NCBI RefSeq assembly: GCF_001412105.1
Contig: NZ_LKST01000003.1
Span: forward strand, 1-64,000
Direction: 5' to 3'
DNA length: 64,000 nt
DNA from: Corynebacterium oculi
GTDB taxonomy: Bacteria > Actinomycetota > Actinomycetes > Mycobacteriales > Mycobacteriaceae
In this document: piece by piece, positions 31,801 through 37,802 of the stretch
Numbering within the stretch: position 1 is the stretch's first letter
How the letters are laid out: every line of letters begins with the position of its first letter
The notes under the pieces: generated by a model
What the model saw: only the letters and a program-made list of their open reading frames with translations
Database searches by the model: none
What the model was told of the DNA's origin: nothing
Position numbers and translations under genes: made by a program

Positions 31801-34800
31801 GGCACGGCGTCACGCTGTGGAACTCTGTGCCCGCGCAACTGACGATCCTGCTCGATCATCTGGGCGATGCAGACGGCGCCACCGAAGAGATACCGCTGCG
31901 CGCGGTTCTCGTCTCTGGAGATCGAGTACCGGTGAATCAACCCGCCCGCGTGCGGGCCTTCGCCCCGAAGGCGATCATCGACGCTCTGGGGGGTGCTACC
32001 GAGGGATCCATCTGGTCAATCGCCCACCGCTGCACCCCGGAGCAGGACGCCACGTGCCGCTCAGTACCTTATGGGCGCGCGCTCGGCCACCAGGCTGTGT
32101 GGGTTCTGGATCGGAGCGGTGGTCGCGCGGCGATCGGTCAGCGCGGAGAGATCGTCATCGCCGGGGATGGGGTGGCCGAGGGATACCTCGGCGATCCAGA
32201 GCGCACGGAAGCAGCGTTTGGCCAGCATCCCGGTACCGGGGAGAGGTGTTATCGCACCGGGGACATCGGACGGTACCTGCCGGACGGAGAGATCGAATTC
32301 TGCGGTCGGGTCGATGATGGCCAGATAAAGATCCGTGGTCACCGTATCGAACTCGGTGAGGTCGAGGCTGGGTTGCGACAGATCGAAGGGGTTGCCGATG
32401 CTCTTGCCGCAGTGACGGGTGAGGGGGATCGGAAGGAACTCGTTGCCGTCGTCGTGCCCGAGGCCACCTCGCCCCTGGGCGCACTGGCGGCTGCGGTCAC
32501 CGCCCGGAGCCGGGCGGAGGGACTCAACGAGGACCAGAGCCGGGACTTTCGGCGGATACACGAGTTGGTGACCGCCGCCGCGCTTGACGCCATGACCGCG
32601 CAGATTGCACGAGTGACCCTTGGTTCCCCAGACGGAACCGCGAGCCGAGATGAGATCGTCGCGGGCACGGGTGCCCAGGCCCGCGGCACTCTCATCGACA
32701 GGTGGATAGAGGAGTTGGAGCGCGCGGGTCGCCTGCGGCGTGCTGACGGGCGAGTGTCCGTGGTGGAGCCGGGGATCGCCACGGAGGATCACTGGGCGGA
32801 GATTTACCGCCTCGACGAGAGGCTAGGCTACGGCCGCCGCCAGCTAGACTATTTGCGATCCTGCCTGAACGAGCTGCCGGGCTTGCTAGAAGGCAGCGTG
32901 GACCCCCTTTCCCTTCTGTTCCCCGCGGGGGATATGTCCGTGGCTCGCGCCGCCTACGGGGAAAACCTCCTGGCCTCATACCTCAACCGGGTGTGCGCGG
33001 CGGCGGTTGCGCACCATGCGCGGAGCCTTTCTCCGCAGACGTGTCGAATCTTGGAGATCGGTGCGGGTGTTGGCGGGACGACCGCCGAGGTGATCAAGGA
33101 GTTACCAGAGACCGGCGTGGACTACCTGTTCACGGACGTGTCCCGGTACTTCACCGGGGCCGCCGAGCAGGAGTGGCCGCAGGTGCGTACCGCTTTATTC
33201 GACATCAACGCTGATCCCGATGAACAGGGTGTGGAGCCGGGATCGGTAGATGTGGTGCTGTGCGCAAACGTGGTGCACAACGCCCGGAATATCGGCGACG
33301 CACTGGGACGGATCGATCACATGCTTGCCCCGGGCGGGTTGTTCGTCGCCATCGACTCGACGGCGACGAACGCTCCCCTCATGGCCTCAATGGAGTTCAA
33401 GGAGGGTCTGGGCGAAGCGACCGATGACCGCCTGATCACGGGTTCGCCGTTTTTCACCCTCGAACAGTGGCGGAAGGCGCTCGACGCCTCACCGCTGACG
33501 ACCGTCGCGGTGTTTCCGGAACCGGGGTCGGCGTTGGAACTCGGGGCGCAACACGCTTTTATCGCGCGGAAGTCAAACCCCAAGGACGCGCTTGACGCCG
33601 CGGAGATGTTGCCTGAACAGATGCGGCCTCGACGGATCGGGGTGGTTGAGGCCTTGCCCCTGACAGCGAACGGGAAGCGGGATCGCGCCGCCGTCGCTGC
33701 CCTGGTGTCGGAGACGCGCCCGACCAGCTCGCGGGTAGCCGCGTCGGTGGATCCGGTGACCGATGCCTGGCGGCGAGTCCTCGGCCTCGATCCGTCCGAG
33801 CCGTTGACCGGGGACGCTGACTTCTATGATCTCGGCGGCGATAGCCTGCTGCTCGCACGGTGCATCGGGCAGATGCGCCGGGCGATCGATCGGGAGGATC
33901 TACCGAGCTGGGACGAGACGCTGCGTGCCATCGTCGCCGACCCCACAATTGATGGCTGCCGCCGCGTACTTGGTCTTACCGTGCCGAAAGAAACAGCGCA
34001 CGAGGCGCCGTCTCCCACGGGCGGCCCTCGCCTCACGTGGCTGCTGCCCTGCACCGAGGCCGGGATGACCGATCTCACGGTGATGGTCCACGACGGTTCC
34101 GGCGGCATCGCCCCGTACGCGGAGCTCCTCCGGGAACTGACAGAGCGCGGCGCGGGGCCGGTGTTGGGCATCGAGCGCTCCGCCGGAGACAACTACCTCA
34201 CTACCCCGCCGGAGACGCTATTCCACGATCTTGCCGAGCGGTATGCTGCGAGCGTCTTGGAGACCGAGGCGCAGCGAGTACACGTCATCGGGTATTGCAT
34301 GGGAGGGCTCCTCGCCGCCGGGATAGCCGACCGTCTCGCCGCGTGCGGGGTGGAGGCCGCCGCGACGGTCATGAGTTCCTACAGGATCCCCTTCACCGTG
34401 CGCGATGAGATCCTTCTGGACTTCTCCTTCGCCCGCCTTATGAAGTGCAGGCCGCAGGACATGGGCATAGACATTGACGAGGACGCCCTCGGTGGCGCGC
34501 TGCGCGCGGCCCGACGAGACGGGCACGGTGACATGACCGCCGAGGTACTCCACGGCTACGCCAGTGAGAACCTGCGCGCGCAGCTGGCCCGCGTGCCACG
34601 GACATCGAACGAGCGGATCGGTAGGTTCCTCCGCACGGAGGCCGGGCGGGCGTGGTCCCAGGAATCCCTCGCCGCTCTGCGGCAGGTGTACGTTCACAGT
34701 CTCGCGGCGGTGGCGGCATGGTCCGAGCCGCCGGTGACCGTGCCGGTGACATTCCTGCGGCAGCGGGATCCGCTGTCCTTCCTGCCGGACCTCGGAGAGG

Positions 34801-34958
34801 ACATGACGGCGTTCTGGACTCAAGAGTGCCAGGGCGGCCTTGAGATCATAGACATCGACGGTGACCACTTCACTTGTCTCGACGCCGCACATGCACCGGC
34901 GGTAGCAGACCTGGTGCTGGCGAGGACACCGTGGTGGGGATCGGGGGAGGAGCGATGA
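22806..34958 (+). CDS. Giant nonribosomal peptide synthetase, Cys-activating, thiazoline-type (4050 aa)
   Basis: One polypeptide with the order Cy1-A1-PCP1-Cy2-MTlike-PCP2-Cy3-PCP3-Cy4-A2(embedded MT)-PCP4-TE; details are in the module entries. Both adenylation domains read out a cysteine-type pocket. All four carrier proteins keep the GGDS phosphopantetheine serine (999, 1758, 2256, 3680). The parts resemble HMWP2/HMWP1 of yersiniabactin (front) and PchF of pyochelin (back), and the product is expected to be a thiazoline/thiazolidine metallophore. I start at GTG 22806 because GGAGG lies 6 nt upstream and homology begins at residue 22. The frame is open back to 22626, but that stretch holds no domain and coincides with the control region. 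There is no N-terminal aryl carrier protein. The stop overlaps the next ATG (ATGA). Confidence 0.92.
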   Translation: MKSPQVTPGHGSGEDRDHVTSRPLTGTQRAYLSGREEDQLYGGVDCLALFEFIGDPIDGHRLRTAVAALRRHPVLRSTIVEGRHIDAGQEARPPLTIVETEGAGTHEELTAYLAGHRREILGRHANHAAGESGWLDILRWRTDDGHEWGILHIGISLAVADLAGTGIIVRELAAAYRSSGVTRPWVTFADIAGREKQKEKIAPAGTLPRATDHLPEGPNIPLVGTPERTVTRHVRRLGPESWARIGVIAEAAGATRSGLLLAVYRHALGLWCGSEDFTVIVPGLDARSTPGDVLDRTRMWAVRPPSAIGRTLGEASREASAELRRRIRTGLDSTEEVRALLRQSEGHSGSLPFVLTCGGEEVLFPHDVLETFGQLTATGSVTPQVLVDLQILRLTSEEVCVALDVRDGAFPNTFGPELLGTVTDALERIAASEKRDAGCDDRPMDEFVRLSGTERRDALNSVPPVDSAASTLHGAWLRQVEERPRATAVIDSALGANLTYAELHHAALRLAAELVGRVAPGDLVLIRLPKGRDQITAVLATLYLGAGYLPVSVDTPDERLRAITEAAQPAAVIDQVAPEAYTAGETPADLPRAVDGEDRAYVIFTSGSTGTPKGVVMTHRAAANTVAAVVDRHGIGPQDSVLAVSSLDFDLSVFDIFGLLGAGGTVVCIAQDDHRDAFAWCELIRRHGVTTWNSAPALAEMLTVAAEEGPDLPLRLVLVSGDWVSPTLPARVRAVTAIPGGARVVAMGGATEGGIWSNAHVIDGPEDLDPAWPSVPYGRPLPGQAYRIVDAAGRDVPGGVVGELWIGGLSLATGYLSRPDLTAERFITDTDGSRWYRTGDHGYWGDDDLLFFVGRRDNQVKIRGHRVELGDVEHHLRALDGVEAAVVLPEPGNTALRALVAAAGNAQTADRVREALAATLPGFMVPRDVTVVPQLRLTANGKIDRAWAERVLTDEEGKDKDAAPRAPEIEADVAAAWAAVLGTTDHAGESNFFALGGDSVGATSVCSRLRALGYRVTAADLFGNPTFDRFAAAVEAAGRMENRGDEEAERRDHMADVGARFPLTPLQRAYALGTDGIQGTVRAATAYAAILSSAGVVFTSEQVRGAAEGLVTRWAGLRVIRDGDDAQHVVQPRDALLVTVLHRSADLRGYLSSATPRVPLELVLPGEKVREVGVLINYLALDGRSLAVILGALTAALSGENPDLVARVNPSAEAFARHCYALTAEEDGFTGLRTVTPEPPVLPLAAASHLDANTPLATFESIRARVPLAALERSEATISAVVLSEFGSLLAQRSGMKEVGIVVPLSYRPDGDDREVLGAFSRLGVCACPAVADPAATHAALAAALTGGSMQIVSNGRTGRYPVVFTSVVGYDAALVPASREVRVDWSLTRTPGVLIDCQLTTLDEATVEIRWDMPVGVLDRGAVDEMFCELVGRLGGTVSRTEPATVSALLKDAMARLDASTDLVPWAAPVVAAWRRFVTDGPEAAGCADAPVAWSAQDAQLLADIVRGRARRFAILDHPVLSPRALAAAQPTVARALDALNERVLRRAEHGDRVNVVELGYGIGGATPEGADSWIVVEPDEFIADIATVNGRTCVLDAADLPSPADVVVACGTLHRDSRLRAELAAVPLARGAEVHVIEAEHATAATLVSAALVNPAMLGDADDRGGLLPAAEWSALVAEAGLSLRYFEAEDGHSVILRAVAADTGADTSAATTVPAASDRREVTTALTASWRRHLPDLPGGDISDDTDFFAVGGDSLAATRVLADLREAGVTGLRAVDVFNNPTFGELRRRVAGGRRGVDTHPLTRVQQAYLAGGDSEQLLGGAPARCLFVFHAPAVDTSRLEAAVRTAVRRHPVLRTVIVDGPDGAPVARITAEHSLNSWAVTDDAVTELRDRAPDPRAEGPLAVRVSLGPDGATIAVSMNNLLLDGASMMLLMNEIEERYTDPKVRGDDTASAAAYLSERPWLTDPAAPVPWQGRMLSPTELDERLDTVIEQLPPAPFVPDRQTLAQFTDSSMARVGADIDAAAWEKIRAGFATRRITPAAGVLAAFGRALSAETGEDSHTINLTRFDRDLSAPGIDRVLGDFTSLSLAALHGLSAGDRAVAERSAQDAVAGADDPARDTLRLAARAVQTSGDPVAGLFPVVFTCALGLTSQPERSLRERSFGTQIEASSTTPQVVLDLQVADDGGGLHLTADYLVQVMPEEVARRVVRRTVAELTDLPSGDAAVLAEAWAQALGLDRVTEDTNFFRAGGDSLAATRCISTLRARGINVALRTLLTMPDFGTFRDAVIGTAGEPTRPDAPEGWFDLTDVQASYLMGRTTAYEDGGVACQGYSEFALPLDRLDAASAADPVGAVRRAWRKVVDAHEMLRALVDREGRQRIDHTAEAHVRVIDVSTGETGTGVTAPDPETARDIVRAEAQERNFPVGQAPMVELTLTVGSGDPVLHLSVDLIVTDYVGIRSLVRDLDHCLRNPSAPLEAPAMTFRQCLEARARHAETPEGRAEQDRDARWWRDRLDSLPPALIFSPDPDATGLGGTTRRSHRLDAEAWRGLCDTAAGLAVTPSGLVLAAFATAAQRYADIGISGYAQEQDSALVTLTTVNRAPLEDGPSAAEMERIVGDFTSTVVLDLPLGGELAPTVKALQRRLFDALDHAAYPGVRVLRDLRRAGGEDRGRIPIVFTSTVGVDTAEPPQILRAVPGTAISKTPQVLLDVQLSPDGEAVTMDWDSRDGGFHPAVLDALFADVQDTLDRLAAGDLDVPSPRQPEPVVRTRSMNGRLLHGRFLRAALDAPESPAIIHGDRTMSRGELCATAVRIAEGLPGGRAPVAVLLPPGEEQIAAQLAALLTGRAFVPLDPDWPKPRIRAVLDIVRRAYTEEVPVIDDATLWAAREGDATEWRDAVRRALAEPLTDELAYVIFTSGSTGTPKGVTVTHRQVCATLDEMEERLGLTDEDRVLAVSRPSFDLAIFNIFGVLGAGGTVVVPACGTVPDPETWARDLRRHGVTLWNSVPAQLTILLDHLGDADGATEEIPLRAVLVSGDRVPVNQPARVRAFAPKAIIDALGGATEGSIWSIAHRCTPEQDATCRSVPYGRALGHQAVWVLDRSGGRAAIGQRGEIVIAGDGVAEGYLGDPERTEAAFGQHPGTGERCYRTGDIGRYLPDGEIEFCGRVDDGQIKIRGHRIELGEVEAGLRQIEGVADALAAVTGEGDRKELVAVVVPEATSPLGALAAAVTARSRAEGLNEDQSRDFRRIHELVTAAALDAMTAQIARVTLGSPDGTASRDEIVAGTGAQARGTLIDRWIEELERAGRLRRADGRVSVVEPGIATEDHWAEIYRLDERLGYGRRQLDYLRSCLNELPGLLEGSVDPLSLLFPAGDMSVARAAYGENLLASYLNRVCAAAVAHHARSLSPQTCRILEIGAGVGGTTAEVIKELPETGVDYLFTDVSRYFTGAAEQEWPQVRTALFDINADPDEQGVEPGSVDVVLCANVVHNARNIGDALGRIDHMLAPGGLFVAIDSTATNAPLMASMEFKEGLGEATDDRLITGSPFFTLEQWRKALDASPLTTVAVFPEPGSALELGAQHAFIARKSNPKDALDAAEMLPEQMRPRRIGVVEALPLTANGKRDRAAVAALVSETRPTSSRVAASVDPVTDAWRRVLGLDPSEPLTGDADFYDLGGDSLLLARCIGQMRRAIDREDLPSWDETLRAIVADPTIDGCRRVLGLTVPKETAHEAPSPTGGPRLTWLLPCTEAGMTDLTVMVHDGSGGIAPYAELLRELTERGAGPVLGIERSAGDNYLTTPPETLFHDLAERYAASVLETEAQRVHVIGYCMGGLLAAGIADRLAACGVEAAATVMSSYRIPFTVRDEILLDFSFARLMKCRPQDMGIDIDEDALGGALRAARRDGHGDMTAEVLHGYASENLRAQLARVPRTSNERIGRFLRTEAGRAWSQESLAALRQVYVHSLAAVAAWSEPPVTVPVTFLRQRDPLSFLPDLGEDMTAFWTQECQGGLEIIDIDGDHFTCLDAAHAPAVADLVLARTPWWGSGEER
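22869..25917 (+). other. NRPS module 1: Cy1-A1(Cys)-PCP1
   Basis: Cy1 (residues about 22-440) starts with PLTGTQRAYLSGR and has TPQVLVDLQ near 382, but the DxxxxD motif reads S156-LAVA-D161. A1 (about 490-945) has A3 YVIFTSGSTGTPKG from residue 601 and A10 ANGKIDRA. Pocket residues read D-L-F-N-L-S-M-I-W-K (D650 in FDLSVFDIFG, NSAPAL, VSGDW, MGGATEGGIW), one or two changes from the Cys code DLYNLSLIWK as I remember it. PCP1 has FFALGGDSVG with S999. Confidence 0.82.
25986..28194 (+). other. NRPS module 2: Cy2-MT-like-PCP2, no adenylation domain
   Basis: Cy2 starts at FPLTPLQRAYALG (about residue 1061); its DxxxxD motif reads N1177-YLAL-D1182. A region of about 250 residues (1440-1690) contains ELGYGIGG near 1559 and DVVVACGTLHRD, the pattern of a methyltransferase fold, but it is shorter than the embedded MT of module 4 and may be inactive. 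PCP2 has FFAVGGDSLAATR with S1758. The order Cy-MT-PCP equals the end of HMWP1. PCP2 must be loaded by A1 or A2. Confidence 0.72.
28215..29685 (+). other. NRPS module 3: Cy3-PCP3, no adenylation domain
   Basis: Cy3 starts at HPLTRVQQAYLAGG (about residue 1805). Its DxxxxD motif reads N1924-NLLL-D1929, and STTPQVVLDLQV closes the domain. PCP3 has FFRAGGDSLAATRC with S2256. Its N-terminal sequence resembles Cy1 closely (SEQLLGGAP...LFVF against EDQLYGGVD...LFEF), suggesting an internal duplication. Confidence 0.72.
29722..33975 (+). other. NRPS module 4: Cy4-A2(Cys) with embedded methyltransferase-PCP4
   Basis: Cy4 starts at WFDLTDVQASYLMGR and is the only cyclization domain with the canonical motif, D2452-LIVT-D2457; KTPQVLLDVQL follows. 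A2 has YVIFTSGSTGTPKG from residue 2914 and pocket residues D-L-F-N-L-S-L-I-W-K (D2963 in FDLAIFNIFG), a Cys-type code. A methyltransferase domain (about 3290-3600) with the SAM motif LEIGAGVGGTTAEV and DVVLCANVVHN is inserted between A8 (KIRGHRIELGEVE) and A10 (LTANGKRDRA, near 3624), as in PchF. PCP4 has FYDLGGDSLLLARC with S3680. Confidence 0.82.
34027..34955 (+). other. NRPS C-terminal thioesterase domain with Cys nucleophile
   Basis: An alpha/beta-hydrolase domain of about 300 residues. The nucleophile elbow reads G-Y-C3831-M-G-G, a cysteine where type I thioesterases usually have serine, and the catalytic His is probably H4021 in GDHFTC. It should release the finished chain by hydrolysis or cyclization. 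Confidence 0.75.
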
Positions 34959-37042
34959 CCAAAACGGTGCTCGTGAGTGGCGCTACCGGGGCAGTGGGGT
35001 CCGCAGCGGCGGCGCGGCTGATCCGCGTGCTTGGCCAGGGGGACCGCGTGGTGCTCCTCGGTCGTGACGTCAATCGCCTCGCGGCCACCGTCGCGGCGTG
35101 TACCGACGGTCAACCCGGGCCGACCGTGGAGACGGCGTTGCTCGATCTCAAGGATGATCCGAGGGCGGCGCTGGGTGCCACCCTTATCGAAGGAGACCTG
35201 GCCGTGCTCATTAACGCGGTGGGGCCTTCGTCGGTAAGCACCATACCGCTGGCCCGTGCGGCGCTGTCGTTGGGCCTGCACGTCGTGGACGCTCACGGCT
35301 CGGAGCGGATCATCGCTGAGCTCGACGGGGCCGCGCGGCGTGCCGGGCGAAGCGTCCTCCTCGGTGCCGGTGTGCAACCGGGATTAACCGGAGCGATGCT
35401 GACGGCGGCGCTGCGGCTGGTGGCAGATCCGAGCCGCGCGCGAGTGGAGATCGCCGTCGGCGGGCGCCAGCCGCTGACGACGGCGACGCTGCGCGAATAC
35501 ATTGACTCGCTTTCCGCCGACGGTGGCTGGCCGGGAGCGGTGTGGCGTGATGGCGCCGTGGTCAAGGGCGAGGCCTGCGGACCATCCGCAGCAGGATGGC
35601 GCCCCCCGAATGGGGCTTCGCTTAGCGTGCATCTCGACGAGGAATACGTGGACGCCGCCCGCATGGCTGGTGTCGCGTATCTGCGGGGAATCAACGTCAT
35701 GGACGCCCCGGAGACTGTGCGAGAACTCCGCCGTCTTATCGCAGGGGAAGCCACGGCTGAGGATGTTGCCGCCGCATCCCGGAGGGAGAGCGAGCTAGAG
35801 CGGTACTTCCGCATCGCCGTGCGCATCCGGGCGGGGCACGAGACCGTGACCGCTGACTATCAATGCGCGGACAGCTACCGAGCGACCGGAAACTTTGCTG
35901 CGGAGGCGGCTCTGAGGCTATTCGCTGAGGCGCAGCAGGGAGCCCGGTGGGCGTATGCGAGCGGGGCCGCGTGGACCGGCGACGTGACGTTCACCTATGA
36001 TCTCGATTCCCGGGGAGCCGTGGTCGTCGGAGCGGGCTTCGGTGCCCGCTACGCGGAGGCGCTCGCGGGCCCTGATTCACCAGCACCGCTGACGGCGATC
36101 GTCGGCACTGGCGGGCGAACCGGCCAAGCCCTCGCCCGCGACCTGGGGGTACGGTACTTCGCCGTCGGTGACACCACCGAGGTACCGAGCCTTCCCGGAT
36201 TTCCCCGGGATACGGCAGTGGCCGTTATCGCCGTGCGCAGCGGGGTGGTCGGTGGGCAGGGGGACGCCCTTGCCGCAGGGTTCCTCCGCGCCGGGATCCC
36301 TGTGCTCCAGGAGCTGCCGGTTGATCCGGGTACCGTTGCCGCGTTGACCTCCCTGGCCCGCGAGCACGATACGACCTACCGGGTCACCGGCTTCTACGAG
36401 CACCTTGGTTCCGTCCGAGCGTTCATCGACGCGGTTCGCTCGCTTATCTTACGATCGACCGTCACCCACGTCCTGCTCCGCACGAGCCATCAGGTTCTTG
36501 ACCGGGCGGCGCTGTTGCTCGCCGAGGCAGTGGGCGCGGTGCCTCTGGGAGACGCGCGCATCGCCCCCGGGGCTGCACCGGGCCGGTGGCTTATCTCTGG
36601 GATGTGGGGGAGAGTACCCGTTGACATCCTGCTGGATCACCGCATGGATCCACGTGACCCGGACAATCACTCCCAGCCGGTCGCTGCGGCGGTCGTCGAG
36701 ACTGCCGATGGGGAACTGACGTGGGACGGTGTTGGCACACTCCCTCGCTGGTCGCAGCGCCCGCACATCGCAGGTGGGGCACTTACTGACCCGAACGGCG
36801 CGGTTGCGCAGGAGTGGGGGCGGGGACCCGTCCCGCCCACCTGGGGTGAACTCGTGGAAACCGCATGGCCAGAGGGCATTCGTCGCGCGGTCGCCGGGCT
36901 CCTCGATGCGGGCGCGGGGGAGAGCCGGCGCACGGTGTTCGTGCTGCGGTGGTGGCTGCGCGTCTCCTCCGCCCTCCCGGCGCCCGTGGACATCCGCTCC
37001 ACGCCGCCGGTGCGGATGGACCCACCGCAGGAGGCGCACTGA
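34955..37042 (+). CDS. Fusion: saccharopine-dehydrogenase-like domain plus thiazolinyl imide reductase (Irp3/PchG type)
   Basis: A protein of 695 residues with two nucleotide-binding halves. Residues 1-365 start with a Rossmann motif (VLVSGATGAVGSAAAARLI) and continue with INAVGPSSVSTIPLARAAL and GAGVQPGLTGAML, as in the saccharopine dehydrogenase / short trans-acting reductase family. Residues about 370-695 begin a second Rossmann motif (IVGTGGRTGQALARDLGV) and carry GIPVLQELPVDP, TGFYEHLGSVRAF and HSQPVAAAVVE, which match Irp3/YbtU-type reductases. Those enzymes reduce a carrier-bound thiazoline to thiazolidine with NADPH. The first half could catalyse a second reduction or be structural; I cannot decide. 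ATG overlaps the NRPS stop (ATGA) behind GGGGGAGG, so synthesis is coupled to the NRPS. Confidence 0.82.
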   Translation: MTKTVLVSGATGAVGSAAAARLIRVLGQGDRVVLLGRDVNRLAATVAACTDGQPGPTVETALLDLKDDPRAALGATLIEGDLAVLINAVGPSSVSTIPLARAALSLGLHVVDAHGSERIIAELDGAARRAGRSVLLGAGVQPGLTGAMLTAALRLVADPSRARVEIAVGGRQPLTTATLREYIDSLSADGGWPGAVWRDGAVVKGEACGPSAAGWRPPNGASLSVHLDEEYVDAARMAGVAYLRGINVMDAPETVRELRRLIAGEATAEDVAAASRRESELERYFRIAVRIRAGHETVTADYQCADSYRATGNFAAEAALRLFAEAQQGARWAYASGAAWTGDVTFTYDLDSRGAVVVGAGFGARYAEALAGPDSPAPLTAIVGTGGRTGQALARDLGVRYFAVGDTTEVPSLPGFPRDTAVAVIAVRSGVVGGQGDALAAGFLRAGIPVLQELPVDPGTVAALTSLAREHDTTYRVTGFYEHLGSVRAFIDAVRSLILRSTVTHVLLRTSHQVLDRAALLLAEAVGAVPLGDARIAPGAAPGRWLISGMWGRVPVDILLDHRMDPRDPDNHSQPVAAAVVETADGELTWDGVGTLPRWSQRPHIAGGALTDPNGAVAQEWGRGPVPPTWGELVETAWPEGIRRAVAGLLDAGAGESRRTVFVLRWWLRVSSALPAPVDIRSTPPVRMDPPQEAH

Positions 37043-37800
37043 TGAGAAATATCCTCGTCCCCGTGCCGGGCTCGGCGGCACCCTCATCCACCATCGTGGT
37101 ATTCCCACACGCCGGGGGAAGCCCCCGGCAGTACGCACCGTGGGGCCGGATCGCGGGATCGCAGGCTCGGGTGCTCGGGGTGACGTATCCCGGCCGGGAT
37201 CATCGGTTGGGCGACGCGCACCCGGCGACGATGCGCGACCTCGCCGAGGAAATAGCCGCCGCTCTCGACGCCGCGTCTCCCCTCATACTCGCGGGCCATT
37301 CCCTCGGAGCGATCCTCGCCTATGAGACGCTGCTCGCCTGGCAGCGTGCGGGCGGGGGCGAGGGGACGACGCTCGTCGTCAGCGGGCAGACCTCCCCGGA
37401 TCACGCGGGTGGCGGCACCCTGCACCTTGGGGCGGACGGTGCCCTCGTTGAGGCGTTGTCTCGCAGCAGCCCGGACACCGCCCGGGCTCTCGCCGAACCC
37501 GAGCTCGCGGCGTTGTACCTCCCGGCGATTCGCGAGGACTACCGCCTCATTGAGACATACTCCCCACCACCCCCGGGAAGTGCTACGACCCAGTCATCAA
37601 TCGTCGTGGTGAAAGGATACGCCGATGAAGAGTTGATTACTGCTTCTGTTGCAGGGTGGCAGCGCCTGTCCCCTGACGTCCTCGGACCTGTCCTCGTGCC
37701 CGGGGATCACATGCACCATATTGATCGCCCGGAACTAGCCCAGATGTGTTGCGGCGGAGTTCTCCGTCATGCCGCCCGCACCCTACAGAGAAAGAGATAA
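37042..37800 (+). CDS. Type II thioesterase (YbtT/PchC-like)
   Basis: A stand-alone alpha/beta-hydrolase of 252 residues with the type II NRPS thioesterase pattern: VVFPHAGGSPRQYAPW at the oxyanion side, nucleophile Ser in AGHSLGA, and the catalytic His in GDHMHHID. It removes wrong or stalled acyl groups from the PCPs of the neighbouring synthetase. The ATG overlaps the reductase stop (TGATG). A normal serine here contrasts with the cysteine in the NRPS TE domain. Confidence 0.9.
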   Translation: MRNILVPVPGSAAPSSTIVVFPHAGGSPRQYAPWGRIAGSQARVLGVTYPGRDHRLGDAHPATMRDLAEEIAAALDAASPLILAGHSLGAILAYETLLAWQRAGGGEGTTLVVSGQTSPDHAGGGTLHLGADGALVEALSRSSPDTARALAEPELAALYLPAIREDYRLIETYSPPPPGSATTQSSIVVVKGYADEELITASVAGWQRLSPDVLGPVLVPGDHMHHIDRPELAQMCCGGVLRHAARTLQRKR

Positions 37801-37802
37801 CC

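Noticed and set aside
34955..36050. Lysine-pathway saccharopine dehydrogenase
   Set aside because: The domain is fused to an Irp3-type reductase and coupled to an NRPS, so a role in lysine metabolism is unlikely.
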